Assembly: GCA_963719285.1 (NCBI GenBank)
Contig: CAVRBO010000001.1
Span: 930,001 to 994,000, forward strand
DNA from: C-114 sp963719285
GTDB taxonomy: Bacteria > Chloroflexota > Limnocylindria > Limnocylindrales > CSP1-4
DNA length: 64,000 nucleotides
Direction of reading: 5' to 3'
Every line of letters begins with the position of its first letter. Position 1 is the first letter of the stretch. The notes beneath the pieces are model-generated. The model worked only from the letters and a program-made list of their open reading frames with translations. It was not told the origin of the DNA and ran no database searches. Of the stretch, positions 8,929 through 18,367 are shown piece by piece. The position numbers were made by a program, and so were the translations under genes.

Positions 8929-9821
8929 GTCGCGGCCCGTCCGGCCCGCACGAGCGCCGACTCGAGGGCGCGCCGCACGAGGACGGGCACCATCGCGCTG
9001 CGGTAGCGGGCGCTCGCGCGCACGTCGTCGATCGGGCGGGCGGCGTCCCCGGCGACGGCCGCGGCCGCGGCGACGATCTCGGCCGTGGGGGCGTGGCCGC
9101 GCACGGCGCGCTCGGCCGCTTCCACCCGGATGACCGTCGGCGCGACCGCGGTGATCGCGATCCGCGCGTCCGTGCAGCGGCCGTCATCGTCGAGGGCCAC
9201 GAACGCGGCGGCGCCGACGACCGCGATCTCCATCGCCGCCCGGTACTCGAGCCGCAGGTACGCGCTGCCGGTCCGTCCGGCCGGTCGTGCCGGGACCACG
9301 ACCGCGACGAGCAGTTCGCCTGGGGCGAGGGTCGAGCGGCCGGGACCGGTCAGGAACGCGGCGACGGGGATCGTCCGGGCTCCGGCCGCGGACCGGAGCT
9401 CCACCGAAGCGTCGAACACGAGCAGGGGAGCGCCGGCCTCCATCGCGGGCGACGCGTTGCACAGGTTGCCGCCGATCGTTCCGAGGTGGCGGGTCGCCGG
9501 CGAGCCGACGAGCGCGGACGCGTCGGACAGGGCCGACCAGTGGGTCCGGACGAGGTCGGCGCGCTCGATGTCGGCGTGCGTCGCGAGGGCGCCGATGTGC
9601 AGGCCGCCGTCCGCGGTCCCGGTGACTCCCGCCAGCCCGGGCAGCCGGTCGATCGCGACGATCGCCTCCGGCAAGGGCTTCCTGCCGCCCCGTGCCGCAA
9701 CGACGATGTCCGTGCCGCCGGCGACCACGCCGGCCCGCGGACCGAGCTCGGCCAGCAGGCCGAGTGCGTCGGCGAGGGTCGCCGGTGCGTGGAATGTGCG
9801 GGCGGGAGCGGCCGGCGGCAT
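8925..9821 (-). CDS. Molybdenum hydroxylase medium subunit, FAD-binding (CoxM/XdhB-type)
   Basis: FAD subunit that accepts electrons from the [2Fe-2S] protein. It begins MPPAAPARTFHAPATLADAL at the ATG at 9821. Recognisable elements are the first FAD motif AGGTDIVV and the second motif TIGGNLCNASPA, followed by the CO-dehydrogenase-type C-terminal domain. About 298 residues is normal. Its start shares one base with the stop of the large subunit (TGATG) and its stop overlaps the small subunit start, so the three proteins are made stoichiometrically. Confidence 0.92.
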   Translation of the reverse strand: MPPAAPARTFHAPATLADALGLLAELGPRAGVVAGGTDIVVAARGGRKPLPEAIVAIDRLPGLAGVTGTADGGLHIGALATHADIERADLVRTHWSALSDASALVGSPATRHLGTIGGNLCNASPAMEAGAPLLVFDASVELRSAAGARTIPVAAFLTGPGRSTLAPGELLVAVVVPARPAGRTGSAYLRLEYRAAMEIAVVGAAAFVALDDDGRCTDARIAITAVAPTVIRVEAAERAVRGHAPTAEIVAAAAAVAGDAARPIDDVRASARYRSAMVPVLVRRALESALVRAGRAAT

Positions 9822-12100
9822 CAGCCCTCCTCGCCGGCCAGCGCGGCCCAGACCCGGGGCGGGGTCATCGGCAACCGGTCGACGCGTGCGCCGGTGGCCG
9901 CGGCGATCGCGTTGGCCACGGCGCCGGCGGTGGGCACGACTGGTGGTTCGCCCACCCCCTTCGAGCCGAACGGTCCGCCGTCGGCGGCCGGCGCGTCGAT
10001 GAACGCGATCTCGACCGACGGAACGTCGGCCGCGGTCTGGAGCTTGTAGTCGAGCAGGTGCGGGTTCGCCTGGCGCCCGCCCTGGAACACGGTCCCCTCG
10101 GTCAGGGCGATGCCCAGCCCGTGGGCGATCCCGCCCTGGACCTGGCCCTCCGCCCCGGTCGGGTTGAGGACCCGCCCGAAGTCGTGCCCGGCGGTCACCT
10201 TCAGGACGCGGACCACGCCCGTCTCGCGGTCCACCCGGACGTGCGCGGCGTGGGCGAAGAACGCCGGCGCGGCGAAGGATGGGAAGGCGACGCGGCCCAC
10301 GCACCCGCCCGCGTCGTTGGCCGGCATCGCCGGCGCGGGCGGTGAGGCCTCGCCGGTGATGAGCTCGCCGTCGTCCTGCGCCTGCTGGGCCAGCTCGGCG
10401 ATCGCGACCGAGCGGCCCGGGGCGTCCTTGGCCCGGACGACCCCGTCGACGAGTTCCAGGTCGGCCGGGTTGGCCTCCAGCGTATCGGCCGCCATGCGCA
10501 GGAGCCGCTCGCGGATGTGGCCGGCCGCCCGGACCACGGCTCGACCCACGTTGAACGTGGTCTGGCTGCCCGAGCTGCCCCAGTCGAACGCCCCGGCGTC
10601 CGTGTCCTGGTAGACGAGCGAGATCCGGTCGGCGGGCAACCCGAGCTCGCGCGACGCGAGGAGGGCCAGGCCCATCACGGACCCCGAGCCGTTCTCCTGG
10701 GCGCCGGTGACGATCGTGGCGCTGCCGTCGGCATTGAGCTTGATGTACGCGCCGGACGGGCCGGGGGCGCTGAACCACCAGCCGAGCGCGAGTCCCTTGC
10801 CCTCCCCCGCCGGGAGGGGCGCGCCCCAGTCGATGAGTCGGGCGGCGGCCTCGAGGCTCTCCCGGGCACCGATCTTCTCGAAGGTCTGGCCGGACGGACC
10901 CAGGTCGCCCTGCTCGGCGACGTTCTTGAGCCGGAACGCCAGCGGATCCATGCCGAGGCGGCCGGCCAGCACGTCGACGTGCTGTTCGAGGGCCCAGCAG
11001 ACCTGCGGCCCCGAGGGCGCCCGGGTGGAACCCGCCGGCGTCCGGTTGGTGTAGGCCGTCCGACCCTCGACGTGCAGGTTGGGCAGCCGATACGGCCCGG
11101 CGGCCATCATCGTCGCGATCTCCGTGATGATCGGGCCGTGGGTGGCATAGGCGCCGGTATCGAGGACGAGGCGGGCCTCGTGGGCCGTGATCGTCCCGTC
11201 GCGCTTGACGCCCGTCCGGAACGTGGCCACGACGCCGTGGCGGGCCATGTCGGTCGCCACGAACTCCTGGCGCCGGTCGAAGACGAGCCGGACCGGTCGC
11301 CGGGCCGCCCGCGCCAGTGCCGCGACGTGGGCCTCGAAATGGAACTCGCACTTGCCGCCGAAGCCGCCGCCGAGATGGGGCACCACGATGCGCACTCGGC
11401 TCTCGGGCATCTCGAGCGTCTCGGTCACTCCGGTCCGGGCCGGGAACGGTGTCTGGGTCGTGCTCCAGACCGTGACCTTGTCGCCTTCCCACTGGGCGAT
11501 CACCGCGTGCGGCTCGATCGGCACCGGATGGGTCATGTCGGCGACATAGCGGCCCTCGACGATGACATCCGCGGCGGCAAACCCGCCGTCGAGGTCGCCC
11601 CGGACCATCCGGACGTAGCCGCAGTCGTTGCCGTCGCGCACGATCCCGTCATTCGCGTCGTAGGCCGACCAGTCGGCGTGGACGAGCGGCGCCCCAGGCG
11701 CCAGGGCGGTCTCGGCGTCGACGACCGCCGGAAGCTCCTCGAGGTCCACTTCGATGAGGCGGCAAGCTTGCTGGGCCAGGGCCGGGGTCAGGGCCGCGAC
11801 CGCGGCGAGGACCTCGCCTTCGAACCGGACCACGTCGCGGGCGAACAGGGTCCGGTCATGGACGGCGGCGCCGTAGCGGACCTCCGGCACGTCGTCGGCC
11901 GTGACGATCGCCAAGACCCCGGGCAGGGCCCGGGCCCGGGCGGTGTCGAGGCGACGGATCCGGGCGCTCGGGATGCCGGCGTACAGGAACGCGGCGTGGA
12001 GCATGCCGGTCATCGTCAGGTCGGCCGCATAGCGGGCCGTGCCCGTCACCTTGGGCAGGCCATCGCCGCGGATGTACCGACGTTCCTCGACGGCCGTCAT
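9821..12100 (-). CDS. Molybdenum hydroxylase large subunit, molybdopterin-binding (xanthine dehydrogenase family)
   Basis: Catalytic subunit carrying the molybdopterin cofactor. The start is the ATG at 12100 (MTAVEERRYIRG), preceded by GGAGG at nine bases; the ATG 15 codons earlier lacks support. Visible family features are YIRGDGLPKVTGTARYAADL at the N-terminus, the HLGGGFGGK cofactor loop, the active-site region GSTRAPSGPQ and the catalytic glutamate in GSKGVGEPP near the C-terminus. The active-site loop lacks the CSFR sequence of form I CO dehydrogenase, so the substrate is more likely a purine, aldehyde or another heterocycle. No maturation genes (CoxD/E/F types) occur nearby. Confidence 0.9.
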   Translation of the reverse strand: MTAVEERRYIRGDGLPKVTGTARYAADLTMTGMLHAAFLYAGIPSARIRRLDTARARALPGVLAIVTADDVPEVRYGAAVHDRTLFARDVVRFEGEVLAAVAALTPALAQQACRLIEVDLEELPAVVDAETALAPGAPLVHADWSAYDANDGIVRDGNDCGYVRMVRGDLDGGFAAADVIVEGRYVADMTHPVPIEPHAVIAQWEGDKVTVWSTTQTPFPARTGVTETLEMPESRVRIVVPHLGGGFGGKCEFHFEAHVAALARAARRPVRLVFDRRQEFVATDMARHGVVATFRTGVKRDGTITAHEARLVLDTGAYATHGPIITEIATMMAAGPYRLPNLHVEGRTAYTNRTPAGSTRAPSGPQVCWALEQHVDVLAGRLGMDPLAFRLKNVAEQGDLGPSGQTFEKIGARESLEAAARLIDWGAPLPAGEGKGLALGWWFSAPGPSGAYIKLNADGSATIVTGAQENGSGSVMGLALLASRELGLPADRISLVYQDTDAGAFDWGSSGSQTTFNVGRAVVRAAGHIRERLLRMAADTLEANPADLELVDGVVRAKDAPGRSVAIAELAQQAQDDGELITGEASPPAPAMPANDAGGCVGRVAFPSFAAPAFFAHAAHVRVDRETGVVRVLKVTAGHDFGRVLNPTGAEGQVQGGIAHGLGIALTEGTVFQGGRQANPHLLDYKLQTAADVPSVEIAFIDAPAADGGPFGSKGVGEPPVVPTAGAVANAIAAATGARVDRLPMTPPRVWAALAGEEG

Positions 12101-12130
12101 CGCTCGCTCCTCCACCCACCCGTTCGACCG

Positions 12131-12136
12131 ATGATA
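12131..12136 (-). promoter_or_regulatory. Candidate -10 box (TATCAT) of the molybdenum hydroxylase operon
   Basis: Minus-strand TATCAT lies 30 bases before the ATG at 12100. The expected transcription start leaves a leader of about 24 bases containing the GGAGG ribosome site, in contrast to the leaderless genes elsewhere in the window. Confidence 0.4.
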
Positions 12137-12229
12137 GCGGCGCACACGGGCCGAGGCGGCGGCTGGCGCACGCCGTGCGCCAGGTCACCGCGGCGCCTCC
12201 GCCCCGGAGTCCGCCGACGTGTGCTGACG

Positions 12230-13864
12230 CTACCTCGCGCGCACCCTGAACGTCGTGAGCCGGGTGTTCGAGGCGAGCCACCTGCCGGTCGTCGACAGGA
12301 TGACCATCCGGACCCTGTAGGTGCCGGCGCGGGCACTCGACGACACCGTGAAGCCGGGCTTGTACGTCGTCAGCGCCCCCGCGAGGAACGTGTGGAAGCC
12401 GTAGCGATGGGTGTACACCCGGTGCCCGGCCGGGTCGTACACGTCGACCTGGACCCGCGCCCGGATCGTGACGTTCGGCCGGACCTTGATCGCGAGGGCG
12501 ACCGCATGGCCGCGGACGAGGCTCGTCGGCCGAGCCGAGCCGCTGGCGGACCAGGACACGGCCGGCGGCGGCGGCGGGGGCGGATCCGGGCCGGTCCCGA
12601 TCGTCAGTCCACCGCTCGCGTAGTAGGCTGCCGCGCGCAGGCGGAAGTAGCCCCCATCGTCATCGGCCGAGAGCGAATCGCGAGTGTTGCCGTTGATGGC
12701 CGGCGGGTTCGTCGTGCCGTCGTGGTCGGCGTCGCAGGCGCAGGTGGTCCCGCCGGCGCCCCCGCCGTACAGCAGCGCGACGACGCCCGCGTCGCGCCAC
12801 AGCGCGAGGTGGGTGCCGCCGGGATCGTCCAGGAACCACTCCACCCGGTTGTCCTGGTAGTGCCCCCAGGTGTTGTCCTGGGCCCGCATCTTCGTGTTGC
12901 CGAGGGGGATCTGCCAGACGACCATCCGCTTGCCGGTCGCGGCCACGAACCCGCCGATGAACCGGGCGTAGCGGGCGAAGTCGGCGGCGTCCCACCATGA
13001 CGCCCCGTTGTCGCCGTAGTTGGCCCGCTTGAACTCGGCGTCGCGGTCGCCGATGTCCGTGAAGGCGATGTCGAACGAAGCGCCGAGCGACGCGTAGAAG
13101 GCCGCCGCGCGGGCCGCCAGCTGGTCCACGTGGGCGTCCGACTCGTTCGAGTAGCTGATGTCGAAGTCGGTGCCCCAGACCGAGAGGTGGTAGGCCAGGA
13201 TCACGTTCGGGGCGAGCGCGTCCCGCAGCCGCACGATCGCCCGGGCGAACCCGGCCGCGTTGTCGGGCAGGCCCGCCAGCGCCGCGTCGCCGGAGCTCGC
13301 CACCGACGCCGGCACGCTCGTCGCGTCGTCGGCGCGCGAGGCGCCCTGCTCGATGTAGCCCCACAGGTCCGGTTCGACATGGAGCACGACCGGGGTCGAC
13401 CCGGCGGCCCGCGTGAAGAACAGCCGCAGGTCCGCGTAATACGCCGCCATGGTCGCCCTGTCGGTGAGATTCGAGAGATCGCGGGCCTTTTCATCCCCTC
13501 CCGCCGACGGGTCGGACTGGAGGAGCATGTAGTACGGGAAGACCGGGGTCAGCCCGTGGGCCACGGAGTCGGCGATGTAGGACGACACGAACTGACCGTT
13601 CGGGTTCCAGGTCGCCCAGCCGGTGCCGGTGTTCACGCCCCCCGCCAGGTACTGGTAGCGGAAGCCGAACGTGGCTGAGGCACGGAGCGCGGCCGCGCCA
13701 CCGGGCTCGTCCGCCAGTCCGAGCTCGAGCCGGTTCGATGGCCAGGTCGCCGGGACGGGCGGCAGGCCGGCCGCCGCACGCGCGGGCGCGGCGGGGCCGA
13801 CCGAGAGGCCGGCGGCGACGGCGAGCGCGGCGAGGAACGCGAAGAGCGGACGAGGGGTCGCCAT
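12230..13864 (-). CDS. Secreted TIM-barrel, glycosidase-like protein with Ig-like C-terminal domain
   Basis: Exported protein of about 544 residues. A signal peptide (PLFAFLAALAVAAGLSVG, cleavage near ARA-AAG) precedes a barrel-like domain of about 390 residues with acidic strand ends such as VVLHVEPDLWGY, SFDIAFTDIGDRD and KRMVVWQIPLGN, reminiscent of glycoside hydrolase catalytic strands. A run of prolines separates a C-terminal beta-sandwich of about 110 residues. I cannot assign a glycosidase family; similar proteins are often annotated as hypothetical in actinomycetes. The start is the ATG at 13864, where the signal peptide begins. An Asp-rich stretch (CACDADHDGTT) may bind calcium. Confidence 0.6.
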   Translation of the reverse strand: MATPRPLFAFLAALAVAAGLSVGPAAPARAAAGLPPVPATWPSNRLELGLADEPGGAAALRASATFGFRYQYLAGGVNTGTGWATWNPNGQFVSSYIADSVAHGLTPVFPYYMLLQSDPSAGGDEKARDLSNLTDRATMAAYYADLRLFFTRAAGSTPVVLHVEPDLWGYIEQGASRADDATSVPASVASSGDAALAGLPDNAAGFARAIVRLRDALAPNVILAYHLSVWGTDFDISYSNESDAHVDQLAARAAAFYASLGASFDIAFTDIGDRDAEFKRANYGDNGASWWDAADFARYARFIGGFVAATGKRMVVWQIPLGNTKMRAQDNTWGHYQDNRVEWFLDDPGGTHLALWRDAGVVALLYGGGAGGTTCACDADHDGTTNPPAINGNTRDSLSADDDGGYFRLRAAAYYASGGLTIGTGPDPPPPPPPAVSWSASGSARPTSLVRGHAVALAIKVRPNVTIRARVQVDVYDPAGHRVYTHRYGFHTFLAGALTTYKPGFTVSSSARAGTYRVRMVILSTTGRWLASNTRLTTFRVRAR

Positions 13865-13983
13865 GGTCGAGCCCGCATCGTCCACCCGACCGATCCCGAT
13901 GTCACTCGCCAGTTCGTCCCGGTGGCGGCCGTACGAAGGGGTCGCGCCGACGCCGTGCCACCGCCCGTGCGCGGTGGGCCCGA

Positions 13984-15729
13984 TCAGGCGGGGACGATCA
14001 CCGGCGCGGACGTGCCCAGGACGGTCCCGCCCGCGTCGAGCGCCCGGACAGCCACGATCGTGGGCCGGTCCCCGAGAGCGACGGCGGTCTCGAACCCGGA
14101 CCTGGCCGCCATCGCGAGCGGCCCGAGCGACGCCGCGTCGGCCCCGCCGATGACGGTCCAGCTGGCCACCTCGGTCGCCCCGTTCCAGCTGGCATGGACC
14201 GTCAGGCCGCCGGACGTCGTCTCCACGGCCACGGCGGGAGCGTCGATCGGCCGGCCGACCCACGGGGAGCGGGTGTCGCGATACGACTGGACACCCGCCG
14301 GGAAGGTCGCGTCGAACAGGAGGGTCCCGTCGGGAGCGAACTCGCTGAAGTACGGCTGGCTGCCCCAGCCCACGAACAGGTCGCCGTTCGGCAGGACCTG
14401 GGTGTTGCCCTGGCTCGTCGCGAGCAGGCGGTCGGGGTGCACGTAGTCGTGGATGCGACGAGCCGTCCGGGCGTCCTCGTCGAGCTCAAGGACCAGCGCC
14501 CGCGAGCGGCCGGGCGTGGCCGAATCGTCGAACAGGCTGATGGTCCCATCCGGCTGGCGTCGGGCGTCGTGCTGCCACGAGAACGCGGCGCCGTCGGCCA
14601 TCGCGAAGTCGCTCTTCTTCCCGCCCAGGCGCCAGACGATCGCGCCGCTCTGCCGGTCGATCCGGTAGATCGCGCTCGTGTTCCGTGCCGAGACGAGCAG
14701 GTCCCCGTCGCCGTCCACCTCGATCGAGTTGAGGTGGACGTAATCGAACACCAGCTTCCCATCCGCGGGCGGTGTCGCATACGACTCGTCGAGCCCGATG
14801 TGGTCGACGACATGCCAGCTCCAGACGAGCCGGCCGCTCGCGAGGTCGATCTCCCGGATCTCGCAATCCATGACCTGGTAGGGCACCACGGCCGCGCCCG
14901 GCGCCGGCACCTGACGGTCGGCGAAGAAGAGGGCGGTGCCGGTCGGCGTGAGCTGGAACTCGTGAAGGTCGGCCTGGATGCCGGCACCGGCCTCGACCCG
15001 GGCGATCTCGCGGTACGCCTCGTCGAGGAGGACGAAGTCGCCCGAGCCGATGCCGCCGTTGACCGTCCCTTCCCACCACGCGAGCGCCGCCCTGCCCTCG
15101 TACTGGACGACCCGGAAGTCGGCGACCGCGCGGCCCGAACCGGCCCGTGCCCAGACGAGATCGCCCGCGTCGTCCACGATCGTCGGCCCGTCGACGCCCG
15201 AGCCGTTCCCGGGGGTGTAGAAGATGTAGCCCGGCGCGACGCCCGCGGCGGCCGTGACGACCAGGATCTCGGGCGGGGTCAGGTCGGGCCGGGTCCGGAA
15301 CGTCCGGCGCTTGCCCGCCGGGGCGGACGGAGACGGGCTCGGCGACGGAGCGGCGGTCGTCGAACCCGCCGCGAGCGCGAGCGCCGGTGGCGTCCGGGCG
15401 CCCGGTCCGCCGCCACCGGCGAGGCCGACGAGGGCCTCGCGTACCAGCGCGATGGCCCCGCCGGTACCCAGGACGGCCAGCGCGGAGGCCTTGATGAAGC
15501 GTCGTCGGGTCCAGCCCGGCAGGATGGGCGGGCGAGGGATGGCAACGTCCTCGAGCGGCGCCGGGTCGCGGCCTGGGGACGGCGACCCGCGTGCGACGCG
15601 ACGATCGTAGCCACCGAACCTGAGCCGGACCTGAGGGTTCAGGCGCGGGGCCTCAGGAGAAGCTGAAGCCGATCGTCTCCGCCTCGCGGTCCCGATCCCG
15701 CCGGCCGGTGCTCCGCCGTTCGAGCGCAT
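13984..15729 (-). CDS. Tat-exported arylsulfotransferase (ASST)-like protein
   Basis: A twin-arginine signal (TRRRFIKASALAVLGTGGA) leads to a Ser/Pro linker and a six-bladed propeller-like domain with ASST-type segments: ADLHEFQLTPTGTALFF, DYVHLNSIEVDGDGDLLVS, WRLGGKKSDF and FSWQHDARRQPDGTISLFD. Proteins of this group are PQS-independent sulfotransferases or related exported propellers; the family's catalytic His may be the one in FSWQHDAR. The start is uncertain. The only standard start is the ATG at 15729, which overlaps the upstream gene by 77 bases and leaves an unusually long region (about 75 residues) before the twin arginines. A TACGAT box at 15604-15609 lies six bases before codon 45, which is GTC, hinting at a later start. 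Confidence 0.7.
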   Translation of the reverse strand: MRSNGGAPAGGIGTARRRRSASASPEAPRLNPQVRLRFGGYDRRVARGSPSPGRDPAPLEDVAIPRPPILPGWTRRRFIKASALAVLGTGGAIALVREALVGLAGGGGPGARTPPALALAAGSTTAAPSPSPSPSAPAGKRRTFRTRPDLTPPEILVVTAAAGVAPGYIFYTPGNGSGVDGPTIVDDAGDLVWARAGSGRAVADFRVVQYEGRAALAWWEGTVNGGIGSGDFVLLDEAYREIARVEAGAGIQADLHEFQLTPTGTALFFADRQVPAPGAAVVPYQVMDCEIREIDLASGRLVWSWHVVDHIGLDESYATPPADGKLVFDYVHLNSIEVDGDGDLLVSARNTSAIYRIDRQSGAIVWRLGGKKSDFAMADGAAFSWQHDARRQPDGTISLFDDSATPGRSRALVLELDEDARTARRIHDYVHPDRLLATSQGNTQVLPNGDLFVGWGSQPYFSEFAPDGTLLFDATFPAGVQSYRDTRSPWVGRPIDAPAVAVETTSGGLTVHASWNGATEVASWTVIGGADAASLGPLAMAARSGFETAVALGDRPTIVAVRALDAGGTVLGTSAPVIVPA

Positions 15730-16009
15730 CGAGCACGTCCAGGCAGAACCGATCGAGTTCGGCGACCTCGTCCTCGACGGTGTCGACCGCGTCGAGCTCG
15801 GCCATCAGCCGCTCGACCGTCACCACGGTCGCCACCGGCACGAGCCAGTCCTCGCACCGGGCGCGGGTGATGAGCAGCGAGCGGCGGGCCGACACGAGGC
15901 TCGGGTCCGGCGGCCCGTGCGCGACACGACGCGCGTGTCGCGAGGCCAGGTCGTCGTAGGTGTCGAGCGCGCGTTCGAGGAGCACGCTCGAGAGTTCGGC
16001 GGTCGGCAT
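15653..16009 (-). CDS. Small acidic helical protein of unknown function
   Basis: I do not recognise this gene. From the ATG at 16009 (MPTAELSSVLLERALDTYDD) it encodes about 118 residues, almost all predicted helix, with charged heptad-like segments (EDEVAELDRFCLDVLDALE) and a basic/acidic stretch (RRDRDREAE) before the end. There is no signal peptide or membrane segment. A GTG 16 codons upstream (16057) is the alternative start. Its codon use matches its neighbours, which argues that it is a real gene. It precedes and may be cotranscribed with the arylsulfotransferase-like gene, whose longest frame overlaps its 3' end. Confidence 0.5.
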   Translation of the reverse strand: MPTAELSSVLLERALDTYDDLASRHARRVAHGPPDPSLVSARRSLLITRARCEDWLVPVATVVTVERLMAELDAVDTVEDEVAELDRFCLDVLDALERRSTGRRDRDREAETIGFSFS

Positions 16010-16133
16010 CGTCGCCACCCCAAACGATCCGCGCTGCGGCGTTTCGAGGTGGGACACCCCGGCGCCACGCCCCGCGGAGGGCTAGGGTACGCCGCCATCC
16101 CGGACTCGTCGACAGCCGGGGTCCCGGCGCCGG

Positions 16134-18365
16134 TCAGGAGGGGCCGCTGCCCTCCAGCACGAACACGCGGGCCCAGAAATCTCCGTGACTCGCCGCGGCC
16201 CAGCGCTCGGCATCGAGGATCAGCCCCGCCGACATGAGGTCGTCGCCGCCGCGGACGAGGGCGTTCGCCGCCTCGATGCCGTCGCCGGTCGCCGGCCATA
16301 CGGAGACCCGATAGGCGATCGTCGGGTCGAGCCCGCGCAGGCGCAGCCGGCGGGGTCCGGGGTAGGGCCGGTTCAGCTCACGGTAGAAGCCCACGATCGC
16401 CCGCCGCGTATCGGGCGCCACGCACATCCAGGCGGCCTCGTTGGCTTCGCCCTCGAACGGGCTCACGAGGCGTACGAATCGGCCGCGCTGGAGGAGGTCG
16501 CGGTTGGCCTTGTAGAACACGACCTGGCCGGCGATCTCCACCCGCTCCGCGTCGCCGAGCGCGGTCGAGTCGAGTTCGTAGCCGAAGACCCCGAAGAACG
16601 CCGCGGCGGCGCGCGTCGCGAGCGGCGTGATCCGCGACACCTGGTGATTGGGGGTCGCCGACACGTGCGCCCCCATCGCACTCAGCGGGTACGCGAGCGA
16701 GGTGCCCCACTGGATCCGCAGCCGCTCCATGGCGTCGGTGTCGTCGCTCGTCCAGCCCTGCGGGGCGAACGCGAGCATGCCCGGGTCGAACCGGCCGCCG
16801 CCGCCGGCGCACGACTCGAACAGGATGTCGGGGAACGCGGCGTTCAGCCGCCCGTACAGGTCGTACACGCCGAGGATGTAGCGGTGGAAGAACTCGCCCT
16901 GCCGGTCGGGCGGCAGGGCCGCGCTGTACGGCTCGGTGATGTTCCGGTTCATATCCCACTTCACGTAGGAGATGGGCGCGCTCCGGAGCACGTCCGAGAG
17001 CACGCCGAAGAGGTGGTCGACGATGTCCGGGCGGCCCATGTCGAGCACGAGCTGCTGGCGTCCCTCGGTCCGCGGCCGGCCGGGCACGCCGACCGCCCAA
17101 TCCGGGTGCGCCTCGAACAGCCTGCTCCGCGGACTGATCATCTCGGGCTCGATCCACAGCCCGAAGGTCATCCCGAGCGCCACGATCCGGTCGGCGACGC
17201 CTGCCAGGCCGTTGGGCAGCTTGCGGGTGTCGACGAACCAGTCGCCGAGCGAGGTCGTGTCGTCGTCACGGACGCCGAACCAGCCGTCGTCGAGCACGAA
17301 CAGCTCGACCCCGAGGTCGTGGGCGACCCGGGCCATGTCGACCAGCTTGTCCTCCGTGAACGCGAAATAGGTCCCCTCCCAGTTGTTGATGAGCACGGGG
17401 CGGGGCCGATCGCGCCAGACGCCCCGGGCCAGGCGCTCGCGGTACAGCCGGTGGTACGTGTCGCTCAGCTCGCCGACGCCGCTCGACGAGTACACGAGGA
17501 CCGCCTCGGGGGCGTTGAACTCGGCCCCGGGCTCGAGGGCCCAGGCGAACGTCTCCGGGTCGATGCCGATCCGCAGACGGACCCCGCCGAACGCGTCGCC
17601 CTCGGCCTCGGCGACGAAGTTGCCCGAATAGACCAGGCTCAGGCCGATCGCCTCGCCGGCGGCCTCCGTGGTCGACGGGCGGCGCAGCAGGAGGAACGGG
17701 TTGTGCTCGTGACCAGACGCGCCGCGCTGGCTCCCGACGGACGTGCGGCCGGGCGCCAACGGCCGGTCGACGACGTGGCGCTCGCGCGCCCAGGCCCCGC
17801 TCAGGTGGACCAGGTCCCAGTCGCGGTCGGCCAGGTCGAGCGAGGCGCTCATGACCGTCCGCAGGCGCAGCAGGCCCTGGCCGCCGTTCCGGATCCGGAC
17901 GCTCCGGGCGATGGCCGACGCGTCGCGGAAGATCGTGTACGCGAGCCGGACCTCCGTGCCGCTCGGCGCGTCGATCAGGCCGATCTCGAGCGTCTCGGCC
18001 TCGTCGTCGGCCTCGACGTACGTCGTCGGCAGGCCCGGGATCGGTGGCTTGCCGGGCACGATCCGGTGGCTCGCATACGCGAGGTCCAGGACGGTCGAGC
18101 CGTCCGGCTGCTCGATCGTGATCGCGGGCACCCGGTAGTCGCCGAGGCCGTAGGTCGGGTACTCGAGCGCCGTCCACTCGCCGAGGCGGTCGCCGAAGCC
18201 GCGGAACGGGGCACCCGCGAGATGCCCGTACGCCCGACCTGCCGCGAGCGCGGGCCCCAGGTAGAGGTGGACGAGCGCGCCCTGCTCGGCGATGCCGATG
18301 ACGTAGCTGATGCGCTCGTTCCGGAGATGGAACGTCCGGTCGGCAGGGTCGAAGTGGATGGCCAC
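16134..18365 (-). CDS. GH36 alpha-galactosidase
   Basis: Hydrolyses terminal alpha-1,6-galactosides such as melibiose or raffinose. An N-terminal beta-supersandwich (to about residue 330) is followed by the TIM barrel with NNWEGTYFAF, LFVLDDGWFG, FGLWIEPEM, the nucleophile Asp in YVKWDMNRNI and the acid/base Asp in TSDDTDAMER; a C-terminal beta domain completes the protein. About 743 residues is typical of the large bacterial GH36 enzymes. There is no signal peptide, so it is intracellular. Two adjacent GTG codons can start it: 18371 overlaps the TGA of the upstream beta-galactosidase gene, but the GTG at 18365 has GGAGG at seven bases and is preferred. Confidence 0.92.
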   Translation of the reverse strand: MAIHFDPADRTFHLRNERISYVIGIAEQGALVHLYLGPALAAGRAYGHLAGAPFRGFGDRLGEWTALEYPTYGLGDYRVPAITIEQPDGSTVLDLAYASHRIVPGKPPIPGLPTTYVEADDEAETLEIGLIDAPSGTEVRLAYTIFRDASAIARSVRIRNGGQGLLRLRTVMSASLDLADRDWDLVHLSGAWARERHVVDRPLAPGRTSVGSQRGASGHEHNPFLLLRRPSTTEAAGEAIGLSLVYSGNFVAEAEGDAFGGVRLRIGIDPETFAWALEPGAEFNAPEAVLVYSSSGVGELSDTYHRLYRERLARGVWRDRPRPVLINNWEGTYFAFTEDKLVDMARVAHDLGVELFVLDDGWFGVRDDDTTSLGDWFVDTRKLPNGLAGVADRIVALGMTFGLWIEPEMISPRSRLFEAHPDWAVGVPGRPRTEGRQQLVLDMGRPDIVDHLFGVLSDVLRSAPISYVKWDMNRNITEPYSAALPPDRQGEFFHRYILGVYDLYGRLNAAFPDILFESCAGGGGRFDPGMLAFAPQGWTSDDTDAMERLRIQWGTSLAYPLSAMGAHVSATPNHQVSRITPLATRAAAAFFGVFGYELDSTALGDAERVEIAGQVVFYKANRDLLQRGRFVRLVSPFEGEANEAAWMCVAPDTRRAIVGFYRELNRPYPGPRRLRLRGLDPTIAYRVSVWPATGDGIEAANALVRGGDDLMSAGLILDAERWAAASHGDFWARVFVLEGSGPS

Positions 18366-18367
18366 GC

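Noticed and set aside
8434..12100. Aerobic CO dehydrogenase (coxMSL).
   Set aside because: The active-site loop is not of the CSFR type, the gene order here is large-medium-small, and maturation genes are absent.
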